From the NCBI RefSeq assembly GCF_000003815.2, contig NC_049997.1, forward strand, positions 14,610,666 to 14,674,665: a stretch of 64,000 nt of DNA, written 5' to 3'. Shown one piece after another: positions 11,201 through 22,876 of this stretch. A program made the translations under genes and the position numbers. This DNA comes from Branchiostoma floridae. Lineage: Eukaryota > Chordata > Leptocardii > Amphioxiformes > Branchiostomatidae. Each line of letters starts with the position of its first letter. Within the stretch, counting starts at the first letter, position 1. The notes beneath the pieces are model-generated. The model had not been told where the DNA came from and made no database searches. It saw only the letters and a list, made by a program, of their open reading frames with translations.

Positions 11201-14200
11201 GTAACTGCTTTTGGCATGGATGTTTAACTGTCATAGACATATTTTTCACAATTGGTTATAATGTCAATAGGATAAGAATCTGTGCAAGACTGCAGATGGT
11301 CAGGAAAAATCCACTTACAATGGTTACATTATGTAAAACAGTACTAAGTCAAAAGTAAATGGCTGATACATAATTATTTTTTATACATCTTTATTATTTT
11401 TCTTTTAGCAATCTGCTTTTCATTCTGTTACCATATACATGACATATACCTTTCTGACATATGTTTTTTCTTACACTTTGTGTTACAACATAGTTTCAAG
11501 GTCACACAGTTACACTTGGAGCCCAAATCTATGTACGATCTGCCCCAAGAGCTACCTAGCACTCAAAAGTCATGACTGTAGCAGGTCCAGAATGCAAGAT
11601 ACAAAAACTGGAAGTTCCTTAGAAAGCTTCTAGTTGGCCCATTATAATTATCAAACTTGACCTATTTTTCTGACCCCCACCAAATTACTAAATACCATAA
11701 GGCTCCATCCAAAGCTTCTCATGTTGTCCTCTCAACTGACTGACACACAAATGTAACAAATGTTAACAGAACTAGAGTTATACTAGTCCTTACCTCCATT
11801 GGTAACAGCCTGACAGACCAGGTGACACATTGATGCCACGATACAGGCTGTGGAGGAACTGTCAATACCTCCACTCAGCGGCAGGAAGAAACCTCCCTAC
11901 AAAATAAAACAGAAACATACATGTACATTTAGTTAAATAATGAAAATCCATTTAAATAATGGATATCCAGTCTTTGATTATACTGCTGCTTGGGTCCCTG
12001 ACACAGGTAGGCAGCAGTCGGCTAGTCTTCACACTGTGCTTCCATGCGGCTCTGTCCAGTCGGTTCACCCCTGTTAGACCGCACATTTTTATGTCTCTCC
12101 TAACACATTCCATCCAGGATTTCCTTGGTCAACCACAACCTCTGTTGCCTGACAATTTCAAAAAAGAGAAGTTTCCAACATTTGATTTGAACACTGAGAA
12201 CAAACATCACTGTCTTAAATGTTGGTGATCAAATTGTTGTGATGATGAAGTTCTAGCAGTTGACTAGTGACTGTGGAACTTGCCGCATTTTTACAATGAT
12301 TGTTGAAAACTCACATCATCAACCAGCTATATAATAAGCCTACAGCCTGATGAAAGACTATGAGGCAACCTTTACCCTTACCTCTACCTTTACCTCTACC
12401 TTATCAAGTTTACATACCTGCCCACTTCTCCTGAGGTAGTCCCAGAGCCAGCAGGCAGGGCCTAGCGATATCTCCTCCTCTGGACTGTGGTACCGCCATT
12501 CCACGGGCTCGTACGATGGCAGGAAGATGTCATCGTCTTTAGACAAGGAGAAATCTGTCCTGACCCTGGGGTAGGGCTCCGATTGGGCGGCCTGTGGTGA
12601 AGTGAAATCATCATCATCATCTATAGTAGCATGGTATCCACCCTACTCTTAGCCTGGGTTCCATCCGGATAGTAATTCGCTCCAGCATTTATCATATAGC
12701 CATATAAAGTTGTTTCTCACTCTGACATTTATTTTACACTATATACAGCCGCTTCTCTGCTATACTGTCTGGGAACCTTGACATCTTGTATAACACAGGC
12801 TTTCATCCAAGAAATAGAATGCACCATGCCCATCGATGCTATTTATGAAATCACAGTTGCAAGCGAGTTCTTTTTCAAATTTTTCTCGAATTGATGTTCT
12901 TAAAGAATAAAGTTGTTGGTGCAGGTTGAAACAACATGTCAAATTTTATCCTTATTATGAGTAGCTTGGCAAATAAATTGATATTTTCCAACCTGGGTAT
13001 GACAAATAAAATATAACACGGTGTATTTTGTATCACCCTTGGTCCCAGCATTCCCACAGGTCAAATCGGTTTTCAGCCATCGGGCGATCTGACCCGCGGT
13101 CGGGCTGGTACTAGTACTTTGGCTGATACAGAATACACCATACAGAATAGAATGTAAAATAAGTCCTCCTACTCACAGCCCGTGCTCTTGAGGCAAAGTT
13201 CCCTCTGTAACTCCTGACATCCTCCAGGTCTAGTGTAGCAGTGAGGACCTCTACCTCATCCAGCGAGAACTGCGAGCCTTGCACAACAAAGCTGCCATTG
13301 ATAGCAATCATTGCGCAGCCGTCGTAGTACAGGCGGTCTCCGTCACAGCCTTTCTGGTTCGCAAACAAGTAGATCCCTCCACACTGTAGTATACAACAGT
13401 AATGTAATCAAAATAAAGAACTTGAGTAATACCTACATCAGGGCTCGAAATACTTTTTTCTGCATACCTGCACTGGTGCAGGTCACATTTAGAATTACCT
13501 GCACCAGACAAATTTTACCTGCACCACTCTGAATCTAGGAAGTATGGATCACAATAGAATTTTTGAGGAACCATTGCTATTTTTCCTTCATAATTTATAG
13601 GTGGTAAAAGTCAATGCAGCTAATAACAATCCATATACACCTACATCATAGGACATTTATGTATAAAACCCAGTACTTGGACCAGTGCAGATTAGGTGCA
13701 GGTAGGCACCAGAAATACCTGCACAGCTCCAATTTTAGCTGCACTAACCTGCATATGCAGGTAATATTTTGAGCCCTACTACATGCAGGTGACAAGTGTA
13801 ATAACATGGTTAAGGGTTGTTGACTTAGAATCTAAAGGTTCTGGGCTAAATCCCTAGAAGGTCCCAATACCACACCTTTGGGAACCCACATTTTCTCACT
13901 TCACTTAGGAGAGCAACACCTCAGACAACTTCAAATACGTACCAAACATATAAAAAAGATTAGAATTCGTTGTGTGAGTGGATTCAACCTTATAGTTTTA
14001 CAAAACTTGTGTGATATGACTTCATATAATTAAAGGGGATAATGCCTGATGTACAAAGGGGCTAATAAACTTGCAATGTGGACGTGCTAACTTAACTAAG
14101 TATCTAAGACCTGCTCAGAAAAGTCATACCTTCAGGTACCAGGTTTATCAACCTAGGAATGTTCACAAATTTGTTTTCTAATGGAGTTGTCATTGCCAAG

Positions 14201-17200
14201 AAGTACAGTACAGGTAACCTCATTAGATAGCTTAAAACTGGGCTTGCAGCTAGACATGCAAAAGTTAGGTGTGACAGGTTCTTCAGTGTAATATAACCAG
14301 CTATTGCTGCAACTACTTGCCTTTTACAAACCGATACAGAAGCTTAATACAGAAGAGCCGTTATACTGGCTAAAGATACAGTGATTAATGTTGACCTTGG
14401 CAGTTGCGGACTTGACCAGGTCTACTCGTACATAAGCCTTCCTCAGACTGAAGTGACTCCCGCTGGCGTTGGTGAAGATTTCTACTCCATCCAGACTCTG
14501 TGCAATATGGGAACTACAAAATAAACAAACAATAAAGGTTACAAAAAACACCTTGGCGACCTACCGGTTAATCATTTAAATAATACCATTGCCAGATGTG
14601 GTCAAACACATTTGAAACATCTATAAAGACTATTTTCTGTCCCTTAATATGCCTCCGACTAAGAGGTGCAGCAAAAATTTCACTATTCCACATCAGCTAA
14701 AGCATGGATTCTACAAAGTTGTGTACGTACCCTAGGCACATACACCAGTCTAAGCACTATAGCTACTACTTTACATCTAGGACATATACCTGCTTGGTGC
14801 CCATAGTTCCTCACAAGTCTCACTACCAATACAGGTATCCCGGGTGGAAATTACTGCATCTCCGAATGGAACGGTTTTCTGAGGAAGCAAATGTACATTT
14901 GCCATCAGAAAAAAGTGTGACAATGTTGCTCAATGTAGTACAACATAGTTTTTAAGAAAGCAACAGTATGTCAAATGTCAGTAGCCATAAATTGAATATT
15001 GAAACAGGCAGATATTACAATGTAGCCCCTGACCAAAGGTTCTGTCCTTTCTGTCCAAAACATATTGAAGATGGATTTCACTTTTTAATGGAATGTTCTA
15101 GATACGCTATTTTATGTAATGAGCTATTCACATTTCTCAAATCCAGTACAGTAACAGCAGATTTCAAAAGACTTGATGCTACAGACAGATTTGTAAATAT
15201 CTTTAGATGCCACAACTCCCATAATGCAAAGATAGGCAAATATATCGAAGACTGCTTTGCTATTAGAAAGAGTAATGAAACTCATGATTAGCCCAACTCG
15301 ATTGTAACACTATATCAAAGACTTGTGTTAGCCCTTCTTGTTATGTCAATTAGGATATCAAGTCTTATTCTATACACCTATTTTGTACTTTGTGTAACAG
15401 TCGTTGCCATACATTGTACCATGTACAAATGTCGAGCAATAAAGTTCTTCTGTCAAATATTTAGCCCCGAAAAATAACAGAGTCTTAAATAGTTTGGCTT
15501 AGACCCCTTTCAACTAGATGGTAAATGCTGAGCAGCTGTACAGCTATTTGCGTCTTTCATGTCATTATTGTAACCTTTTGTTATTAGTTTTATTCTTATT
15601 GTCTGTGTCATTACTTCTGCATATTTGTTCAAGGAGAAGACCTGGATTGTTGCTTTTTGTCTCCATCCTCATTAGATGAATGTGAATAAATTTTTAAAAA
15701 TACATATGTTTAACATGTAATGTACCATAGCCTAATGTATCATGCACACAGGGAACTACACTAGAGATGGCTGACTCACCTGTCCTGTTATGGAACTGAT
15801 CATCCTGGGTAGGAAATATTCCTCCACCTGTCTATGGCGGCACAAGGTTACTAGATATTAGATATCAGTATATACCAGTATAGATGGTTAACCTAACACA
15901 GATATGACATGATGAACATTAATACACAATTTAATGTACAAATAAGATCCATTAGTAGCTGAGATTGGTACTCAAATTTCACACACTTTTTTAATAATAT
16001 ACAACTCAACAAGTTCTTTTAAGTAGTCAGGGCTCGAAATTCATTTTGGGGATTAGGTGCACTGGTGCACCCAGCTTAAAAAATTGGGTGTACCAAAGAA
16101 AAATTGCGTGCATCGTCGTCGTCGTTTACTTAAATCACTTTTAATTAAGTAATAACCTAATAATAAACTTTAGTTACAAGCTATCAAAGTCTTAAACAAG
16201 TACCATGACAGACATTCTTATTATCTTTCTAACACTTACATGTCAAGAATATGATGTATACAAGTATACTTTGATATCTTTACCTACATAAACCTAAGAA
16301 AATATTTGGGTGCACCCTGTGCACCCACAGAAAAAAATTGGGTGCACAGCTCCAATTTTGGGTGCACCTGCACATGCACCCAGTATTTCGAGCCCTGAGT
16401 AGGCAAATGAAAAATGAACCATAGAACCTAAAATGGAAAAGGTGTGGCCTGGGTTTTCATGAGATTGAGAGTATTAATTAGACATACCTTAGCTTCATCC
16501 ACCGAGTGAACCACCTTTCTTCCCTGTAGTTTCCATCGTTACACAGATGCATCTTGGGACGAATGAGGAGAATCTTCCTGTAAGAGTGATGAACATATGT
16601 CAACATATTCCTGGAGGAAAGGGGCTCCGCCCCTGAGCAGTTGCTAAAAACATTTTATTTATTCATGCCTTTAGCTTGTCTAAACACCAATCGTATAGCC
16701 CCACCCACCTCTGACAAAATGTAGAAATGCAAATAATTAAAGGACATGCAGGTACTCTCCCATTGGTCAAATTGCTTTATTGCTGTTCTGTCATTAGTAG
16801 AACTGTTGATTGGTATGGACTGTGATTTGAGTGTCATGTAATTAACATTTTTATCTTTGATACTAGTAGTATCAGTTTCCACACTTACTTGTTCAAGAAG
16901 ATGACTCTGCAGTTGTAGAGCACATTCTTATGCATGATGGGCCTGTGGGATGTAAGAAATCATTAACGGGCTCCTAAGTTCATGGTGAGAGTATTCAATG
17001 AGTGCTCTAAAAAGTCCTCCCTCCAATCACTATTCCTTGAAATGCATAACAATTTGTTGGAACCCTTTATACATGTACATATAGTCTCCAAGCAGACCCT
17101 ACGGTGCCTTAGAAATAGTATCAAAGCTGGCAAAGGAGTATAGCCGGCCAAAGGGAGATAGCCGGCTAAGGGAGTCAAACGGGCACCGGAGGTCTGCCTG

Positions 17201-20200
17201 CACTGAAACAGGGTGGAGCGTTTCTATTCAACAATGGTGTCGCTGCCCCACCCTGTTGTCAAGTGCTAATTACTTTACGAGCGACTTACACTGGACGAAG
17301 TCAGTGATAGCGCGCACTTCCCAGCGGTAGGTTCGCGCCAAATGGCGCCGGATTGAAAAATTTGACAGCATCGCAACGTAATAGAACAAGCGCCACAATA
17401 CATAAAATATTTAGTTTAAAATCGATTTGAAGTCTGAAAATAATGCTAAACAAACTACAAATTTCGATATACATATATAATAACACCAAACTAACGTTAT
17501 GAGTTTTAAAAACATGCCGCCTGATCGTAATCCTCTCTGTTATGTTTGGATGCGGTAGAAAGAACCACAACAAGCCAAGCGCGCTGCCATTTCTGTCTCC
17601 TGAAAGTTTATTTCTATTTCGTTCTGCGATTTTGTAATTTCGTCCGGCAAAAACTGCGTCAAGGACCAGATGTTTGCTCCCGGCTAGCAACTATGGCTTG
17701 CATTGGTAGCATAGGGATTTCCCCTGACCGGTAGCGATGCCGACAAAGACATCCTTGCCTTCCAGAGTGGCCAAAATGGAATCGAGCTGTGCTTTCTTCG
17801 GCTCGAATCCCCATACATCGTGGAAAACACGATGGCCTCCATTGTTGCCGGCATTTTAAATCTGCCGGTAACGGTCATCGTAGGTGACCCGTGACGTGAC
17901 TTCCCGTGAGACGGTGCAGGGGCGCACGAGCCATCCCAGGCCGGGAGGGCAATTAACACCTACTCGGCAAGCACAGTTTAATAGGCAACAAATAGATGCT
18001 AATAGCGTCAGATCAGCCCGACTGAGGGCAGACCCTGGTGCCGGTATACCAAGTCCCTGGCCAGCTTTGATACTATTTCTAAGGCACCGTAGGGTCTGCT
18101 TGGAGACTATGTACATATACATTTGTGCCAGTTTAGAGATATATTTGTCATAATCTGGATGCTAACAGGGGTCTTCTCCAAAGGTCAACTAATCAGACAG
18201 GCTGATAGAAACAGGCCAATGCTCAGCACACTTGGCTGGATAAATCACCCCTAAGGCGACCAGAGGAGAATGGTGACCAGGTAAGTTCAAGTCCCAAACA
18301 GTACGGTGACCGTTGCGGCCTATGACCACATTCTACCAAACAAAACTGAAGTAGGGTGAAATTTTATCCAGCAATAGAATAGAAAGCATCATTTCAGCAA
18401 AATCAAGTCCTGGCAAAAATAGATTTATGAATTCACAGTACTTACATGCCTACATCACAGATGATGTCCTGAGTAACAGGAGACTGTAGCAGCATGGCCA
18501 ACACCTCATAACTGTGCAGGAGGGTGTCACCCTCGTAGAAATGGTCGTAACAGCCATAACCACTGGGGAAGGGATACATTTAGAATTGTCATCATTATTC
18601 GGTGTTTTGTACACATAGAATACAACACCGGGTATTCCGTATCACCCAAGTACAGACCGGCCGCGGGTTGGATTGCCCGAAGGCCGGAGGGACATCTGAC
18701 CCGCAGGAGAGCTGGGACTGAGGCAATACAGAATACCCCATGTTGTATTTCATTTATATCATGCCAACCCAAGCAAACTCAAGTTTATTGCAAAAAAAAA
18801 AGAGCAAAAGACACCAATGCATGTAGTGTGTAAATGTCAATATTCAGACGAAAGAACCGGGCAAACTGACAGCCGTTGAAATTTTGGACAGCAGCGCAGC
18901 GAGTTCCAATCGTTTGAATCGAAATATGGAGCCCCAGCAGGCTGTCCTGTGTACTGTAAAATATGGCCCGGGCAGAGCACTGATATTGAACTTAAAATTA
19001 AGTTAAATACGGCAGACAGTTTATTTATTGAGATCTACCACATTTGTGGAAGGAATGACATAACAGGTGACTATCACCTTTTCAAGATGTCAACCCAAAG
19101 ACCAGACTGTACGATTTGATCCACGTAAGTGAGGCCGGTTATTTAATAATAATGTGCACGAGGTGTGCCTCTCCTCAAACATGGGACCTCCGTTTAACGT
19201 CCTATCTGAGGGAAAACCCTAATTCGAGCCAGGTACTCATTTCCATCCGAGTGAAGTGAGGATTTAGTCGACTAATTTAAAGTGCCTTTCCCGAGCACAA
19301 TAGATCAGTGACATAGAGCAGATTTAAAATCCGGAACTCTGGGTTCCAGGCCAAACATTCCACCGCCATCCCACCACAATACCATGCTCCACTGTTGCAG
19401 AAGTGAAACACTTTATTTTGCACCAGTCCTGTTTGCACTAATAAGCCTTCTCCAAGAGTCTCACATGTGCGGCGACAGGAATTCTAGGTAATATGTCAAA
19501 GGGTAAGACACAAAAAAAGTAAACAGTCTTTGTCTTTACCATTGTTTTGATTTGCATAACAATATCGAGACAGGTTTTGTTTTCTTTTTGTGTGCCCAAG
19601 GAGGTTATTGGTGTGCCTTACCCTTTGACATATTACCTAGAATTCCTGTCGCCACACTTGCGTCCTGACTAATTATTTGTGAGAAGGCTTATTCACCAAG
19701 GTGCATTGTAAACTTGAAGCTTCACACTCACCATATCTCCAACTCTGAACCTAATCTGTAGGCTGCTTTCTTCTCCTTAGCAATTTCAATACCTGAAAGA
19801 TAGGAATGTTCCTTCATAACTCTTCACGTTCAACACGCAACTAATGAAATACAGTAACGTTATGATGGAATAAAAAAAGTAATAATCATTCTCCTTCAAC
19901 CATTTTGTTTGCAAAAATTAATAGTGCTCGCGAAATTAAATAACAGTTGATATAACGTCGACCACGTTAATCAGCCTCATTACTCATAATGGGTACCTAC
20001 TGGCTGGCAAAATACACCTGGTGATTATTATCATTATTATTATTATTAATGTTTACATGTTGAATACAAAGTCTACCTGAGTTGGGGGAGGGGGGCGCAC
20101 AGTTTATCCTAAAAATTACCACGAAAATAAAGGTTTGAGGACGTTTAATTAACATTAAAGAGAAAAATTCACTTTTAAGTATCCTCTTTGAGTTTCCCTC

Positions 20201-20257
20201 GAAGTCCATGGCCCACTGGTTGAGGGAACATGTCGCTAAAGTCACTTTTCTCCCCAT
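5237..20257 (-). CDS. NADSYN1: Glutamine-dependent NAD+ synthetase, complete 19-exon gene
   Basis: The enzyme amidates deamido-NAD to NAD+ with glutamine and ATP, in the cytosol. Exons (minus): 20173-20257, 19732-19792, 18446-18562, 16889-16942, 16488-16577, 15780-15831, 14790-14878, 14396-14513, 13177-13383, 12418-12591, 11794-11896, 10857-11025, 9652-9787, 9265-9371, 8419-8550, 7169-7238, 6540-6668, 5753-5929, 5237-5305. All phases agree, giving 712 aa (human about 706). The N-terminal nitrilase-like glutaminase domain keeps the triad Glu45 (LGSELE), Lys114 (RPKM) and Cys175 (CEELW). The synthetase domain starts with the PP-loop LSGGIDSSS. The start ATG opens [10 protein letters not shown], as in vertebrates. 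All donors are GT; exon 8 has a weak one (GTCAAC). The introns carry many mobile elements but the reading frame is intact. Confidence 0.97.
7469..7715. mobile_element. MITE family 3 (ACTCAAGCAACTGG ends) in NADSYN1 intron 15
   Basis: Imperfect inverted repeats of about 45 bp frame this stretch. The left arm runs from GCCAAATGG through ACTCAAGCAACTGGATATG, and the right arm reads CATATCCAGTTGCTTGAGT. A second full copy lies at about 35605-35747, with single-arm traces near 11160-11205 and 63700-63730. No coding capacity. Confidence 0.7.
7801..8274. mobile_element. Inverted-repeat element (TTAGGGRTGYGTAC ends) in NADSYN1 intron 15
   Basis: The left end reads TTAGGGGTGTGTAC; the right end, complemented, reads TTAGGGATGCGTAC. 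Inside are repeated words around GTACCTAAAC and GGTACAG. A related fragment (CCTGTACCTAAACCTCTGG) occurs near 47230. No ORF. Confidence 0.55.
10155..10440. repeat. Degenerate short tandem repeat in NADSYN1 intron 12
   Basis: The word GCCACCTAGCGATTCA or a close variant recurs near 10162, 10281, 10350 and 10411, with intervening sequence rich in TACTTCTCCTAAACA. It reads as a decayed minisatellite or repeated fragments of one element. Confidence 0.4.
10459..10792. mobile_element. MITE family 4 (TAGCCTGGGTACCAT ends) in NADSYN1 intron 12
   Basis: The ends are inverted: TAGCCTGGGTACCAT on the left and ATGGTACCCAGGCTA on the right, 334 bp overall. A solo left half occurs at 12650-12780 (TAGCCTGGGTTCCAT and the shared TCTGACATTTAT block). 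Similar ends frame shorter hairpins at 45167-45258 and 60195-60315. No coding capacity. Confidence 0.7.
13009..13140. mobile_element. MITE family 5 (AACACGGTGTATT ends), copy A
   Basis: The left arm ATAACACGGTGTATTTTGTAT is mirrored by ATACAGAATACACCATA on the right. A copy with the same layout (GAATACAACACCGGGTATTC and GAATACCCCATGTTGTATT) lies at 18617-18750. Both share the central words CATC-GGGC and CTGACCCGC. It sits between exons 9 and 10 of NADSYN1. Confidence 0.6.
13439..13778. mobile_element. hAT-like MITE (CAGGGCTCGAAAT ends), copy A
   Basis: It begins CAGGGCTCGAAATA and ends TATTTTGAGCCCTA, with the six bases CTACAT repeated immediately on each side. The interior is built from words such as CCTGCAC and TGCAGGT. 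Copy B is at 16028-16397. CAGGG termini are common among hAT-type elements, which normally make 8-bp duplications; only six matching bases are visible here. Confidence 0.65.
14968..15460 (+). mobile_element. LINE (non-LTR retrotransposon) 3' fragment in NADSYN1 intron 6
   Basis: The ORF 14968-15291 contains [25 protein letters not shown] spacing (C-x2-C, then H-F and a following C). This is the C-terminal Cys/His motif typical of non-LTR retrotransposon ORF2. It is followed by a short 3' UTR ending in GAGCAATAAAG at about 15445. The reverse transcriptase is missing (5' truncated). It lies antisense to NADSYN1. A similar 3' tail (TGTGCAATAAAG) is nested at about 21182-21234. Confidence 0.7.
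16028..16397. mobile_element. hAT-like MITE (CAGGGCTCGAAAT ends), copy B
   Basis: It begins CAGGGCTCGAAATTC and ends TATTTCGAGCCCTG. The inner sequence is rich in GGTGCAC and its complement, matching the layout of the copy at 13439-13778. It is in NADSYN1 intron 5. The flanks share AGTAG but not a clean 8-bp duplication. Confidence 0.65.
17083..18108. mobile_element. 1.03-kb element with perfect 49-bp terminal inverted repeats, in NADSYN1 intron 3
   Basis: Bases 17083-17131 and 18060-18108 are exact inverted copies (49 of 49), starting AGTCTCCAAGCAGACCCTAC. The perfect match implies a recent insertion. The interior carries a RecQ-like helicase remnant (17690-17880, minus) and a CpG-rich, promoter-like stretch. 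A smaller hairpin at 22877-22999 starts with the related CTCCAAGCAGAGG. No transposase is visible, so it is non-autonomous. Confidence 0.8.
17690..17880 (-). pseudogene. RecQ-like helicase N-terminal fragment
   Basis: Read on the minus strand in one frame, about 46 codons encode [11 protein letters not shown] then [25 protein letters not shown] sequence. This matches the start of the helicase core in RecQ-family DNA helicases, with a Walker A box (ATGQGKS). The likely initiator region (MEAIVFS) lies just upstream in another frame. The continuation ([12 protein letters not shown]) is in yet another frame, so at least two frameshifts separate the parts. It lies wholly inside the inverted-repeat element and is presumably part of a decayed transposon-borne helicase gene, not a host exon. 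Confidence 0.6.
18617..18750. mobile_element. MITE family 5, copy B
   Basis: Inverted arms GAATACAACACCGGGTATTC and GAATACCCCATGTTGTATT enclose a GC-rich centre. It is related to the copy at 13009-13140 and lies just upstream of NADSYN1 exon 3, in intron 2. Confidence 0.6.
19432..19700. mobile_element. MITE family 2 (AATAAGCCTTCTC ends), intact copy with empty TA site
   Basis: The outer arms AATAAGCCTTCTC and the long inner arms (GGCGACAGGAATTCTAGGTAA through ATGTCAAAGGGTAAG) are inverted copies of the right half. It lies in NADSYN1 intron 1. A second copy, at about 41152-41527, is interrupted by MITE family 1 at the TA in CTAGGTAATATGTC; here that site is empty. Confidence 0.75.
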
Positions 20258-21066
20258 TTTGTCGAAGTTTTCGCGTGTTGCTAATGGAGCCGAAGAGCAC
20301 TGTGTACGTCCGCAACCTTTGACCTATAAAGTAGTACTTTAAAAAAAAGAACGTAGCTTTGTTATACTTCAAAAAGTTCTCTGATCAGCAATAACGCCAA
20401 ATTTACTACCAGTAGAATCAGCTCTGTAAATCCAGTACAGATAAATATTTGTCTGCCCAGTGGGCGACGCAGTAATATTAATGCGCGTGACCTAGCCACA
20501 ACTTCTGCCTCTTTGTTTAGCTGCAGTTCTACTTCATTCCGCTAAGTGGTGTCCATGTACCGTAGCTTTTCAAAATCGAAACTTTGCCGGTTTGAAGATT
20601 TCACTTTAATTACAACGTCCAATAAAGCACCCTAGCAGGCTATGAGAGGAGTTAATATGCGGGCTTACATTTGTATGGGGATTAATATGTATTCATTAGT
20701 AGAATTGCGTCAAAGAAAATAAAGTTTTCGATAGAATTCTAATTTCTTTCCAATTACCGATGATGAAGGAGAAAAGGTGGATGAAGACCATGCGACATGT
20801 CACTCTAACGTCTACTAGCATTGGGAAGCAGGTTAAAAGAAACGACACCTAGCGACTGAAAGATCACAAACAACAAACACGTCGGTCACTCTGAAAGACA
20901 CACGACTGGATATCTGCATGCTCTTTGATGATAACATGTGGACGATGTGCAAATTACTTATAAAACCATTATGTTCATAGCACTAAACAAGACAAGTTTA
21001 CTATGCAATGCCATGTATTTTAGGTCTCTTGGTGAACAGGATAAGTTACAGACCTTAAGTTGATAA

Positions 21067-21298
21067 TACCCCTGTCACATTACCCATGATCTTCGGGCGT
21101 ATCGATGGAAGATCGGCCATATTTAAGATCAACAGAGAGTTGTGCGTATTTTTCACCTGAAAACCGTCCCTGTCACATATAAGCCATACTTTGTACCTTG
21201 TACAATTGTTGTGCAATAAAGTCATTATTACAAGCGAGGTTCGGGCGATCGCCGCAGAATCGTCGTCCGATCGGTTTTCGCCAAATGTGACAGGGGTA
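21067..21298. mobile_element. MITE family 6 (TACCCCTGTCACATT ends) with nested LINE 3' tail
   Basis: The ends TACCCCTGTCACATT and AATGTGACAGGGGTA are inverted, and the interior has further CGGGCGATCG-type words. Bases of about 21182-21234 (CCATACTTTGTACC through TGCAATAAAG) are a LINE 3' end resembling the one at 15400-15455, and have inserted into the element. Confidence 0.65.
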
Positions 21299-22155
21299 TA
21301 AACATTGGGCAGGCTATTGTCTGTTTTTGATTCATGCCGGGTTTCAACCAGATAAAACTTTCTTTACACATATACACACTATGATCATGAAATGACATAA
21401 GGTCGATGAGAGTAGCAAAACATTGTCTGGATTCTGCCGTTCTAAGTTTGTCATTTCACCCGTCCCATAATTCTGTGAATTTTGATAAATAAATGAATAA
21501 AGCCGAAATGCGCGATCCCTTTTTCTCACTCTTGGTTTTAGGATTCTTTTAGGACATCTGAAATTAGGCTCTCCTTTGGCTAATATGCGCGCGTGGCATG
21601 GTTATTTTTGGAACGCTGTAATAAAAAAAAACATTAATCATAAGTAAGAAAGTTCCACACCTTTATACCTATCACCAGAAATAACTCACCCATTTCTTTT
21701 GTCACGATCAGGGCTCAGTTGGAAACATCACTACTCTTGATGTGGGGCGTCAACGTCCGGACTTGAACGAGAGCCAGGCACCCAGCGGGGCAAACAATGC
21801 CAGCAATCGCCTTTATTTTACTATGATTGCGTAAAGCTCTTAAATTTCCCATACATCTGCTTTGTTTGGCAGTTGCAGACTTGGCTAATTTTAGTGTGCT
21901 GACGCCACACTCCGTCACACCAAATCAATATCTCTAAAAGCTTGACGTGTGTAAGAAGCTTAAGGACAGGTGAACCCTACGTCTTGCTTGGAGATTAAGT
22001 GTCTACAGATCAAGGTGCCATATTCACTCACTCATTCATTCTTCTGTATCCATCCACTCATTCACTTACTGTCACTCTTTCATGCACCCTTTCCGCATTT
22101 ATTCCAGACACGTGGTCAAAATGTTACAATAGATAACCGGATACAAGAATAACAC

Positions 22156-22193
22156 ATGTGTGTGTGTGTGTGTGTGTGCGTACGTGTGCATCT

Positions 22194-22279
<86 letters not shown>

Positions 22280-22372
22280 GCATCTGCGTGCGCGCGCGCG
22301 CGCGTGTGTGTGTGTGTAATAGTGTATGCGTGTGTGTACGCGCGCGTGTGTGTGTGCGCGTGTTTGTATTTC
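22156..22372. repeat. (TG)n microsatellite with CG-variant blocks
   Basis: About 215 bp of TG dinucleotides interrupted by TACG and CGCGCG blocks. All long ORFs here (poly Cys-Val or Thr-His) are repeat artefacts. CGCGCG and TG runs are alternating purine-pyrimidine tracts. Confidence 0.97.
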
Positions 22373-22876
22373 ACAGGTGATTGATGATCTAAATTTATAT
22401 TTTACGTTATATCAGTAGCGGGGGCTGGCTGCTGTTTTAATTTCCTAGTACGAAGCTGTACCGTTGACAGACTTATGCAAGAACATGATCTATCTCCTCA
22501 AGAAATGCCCAAGGCTTCTGTAATGACACCATACAGCCCTAGATTTACGTTAGTCAGACGCTTCTTAAATTATGCCCGGGTTTCCTCTCGGTCCACAGGT
22601 GCAACGGAAGAGACCAATGTCTGACGTCATGACTTGACCCGTGTCACAGACGATACTGCACCGGTTATTTTCAACCCCCCTCCCGCCTAGGGCATGTCAA
22701 TTAGGATCATGTAAGGACAACGATCGCCCTATGCAACTTCTTTGCCTTAGAAGACATGCATTTTCTGAGTAAGGTCATACCAAGATGGTTTCATAGACGG
22801 CATCCACGGGCGGACTGATTTCCCCCTGGGTTTGAAAAAAATAAAAATAAATTTCGTTTTCCTTCACCTTGTATGT

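Noticed and set aside
17301..17690. 129-codon minus-strand ORF next to the helicase remnant
   Set aside because: Only its first few codons derive from the helicase region in a shifted frame; the rest resembles nothing and lies in non-coding element sequence.
22156..22384. Overlapping ORFs of Cys-Val and Thr-His repeats
   Set aside because: They are translations of a (TG)n microsatellite in several frames, not genes.
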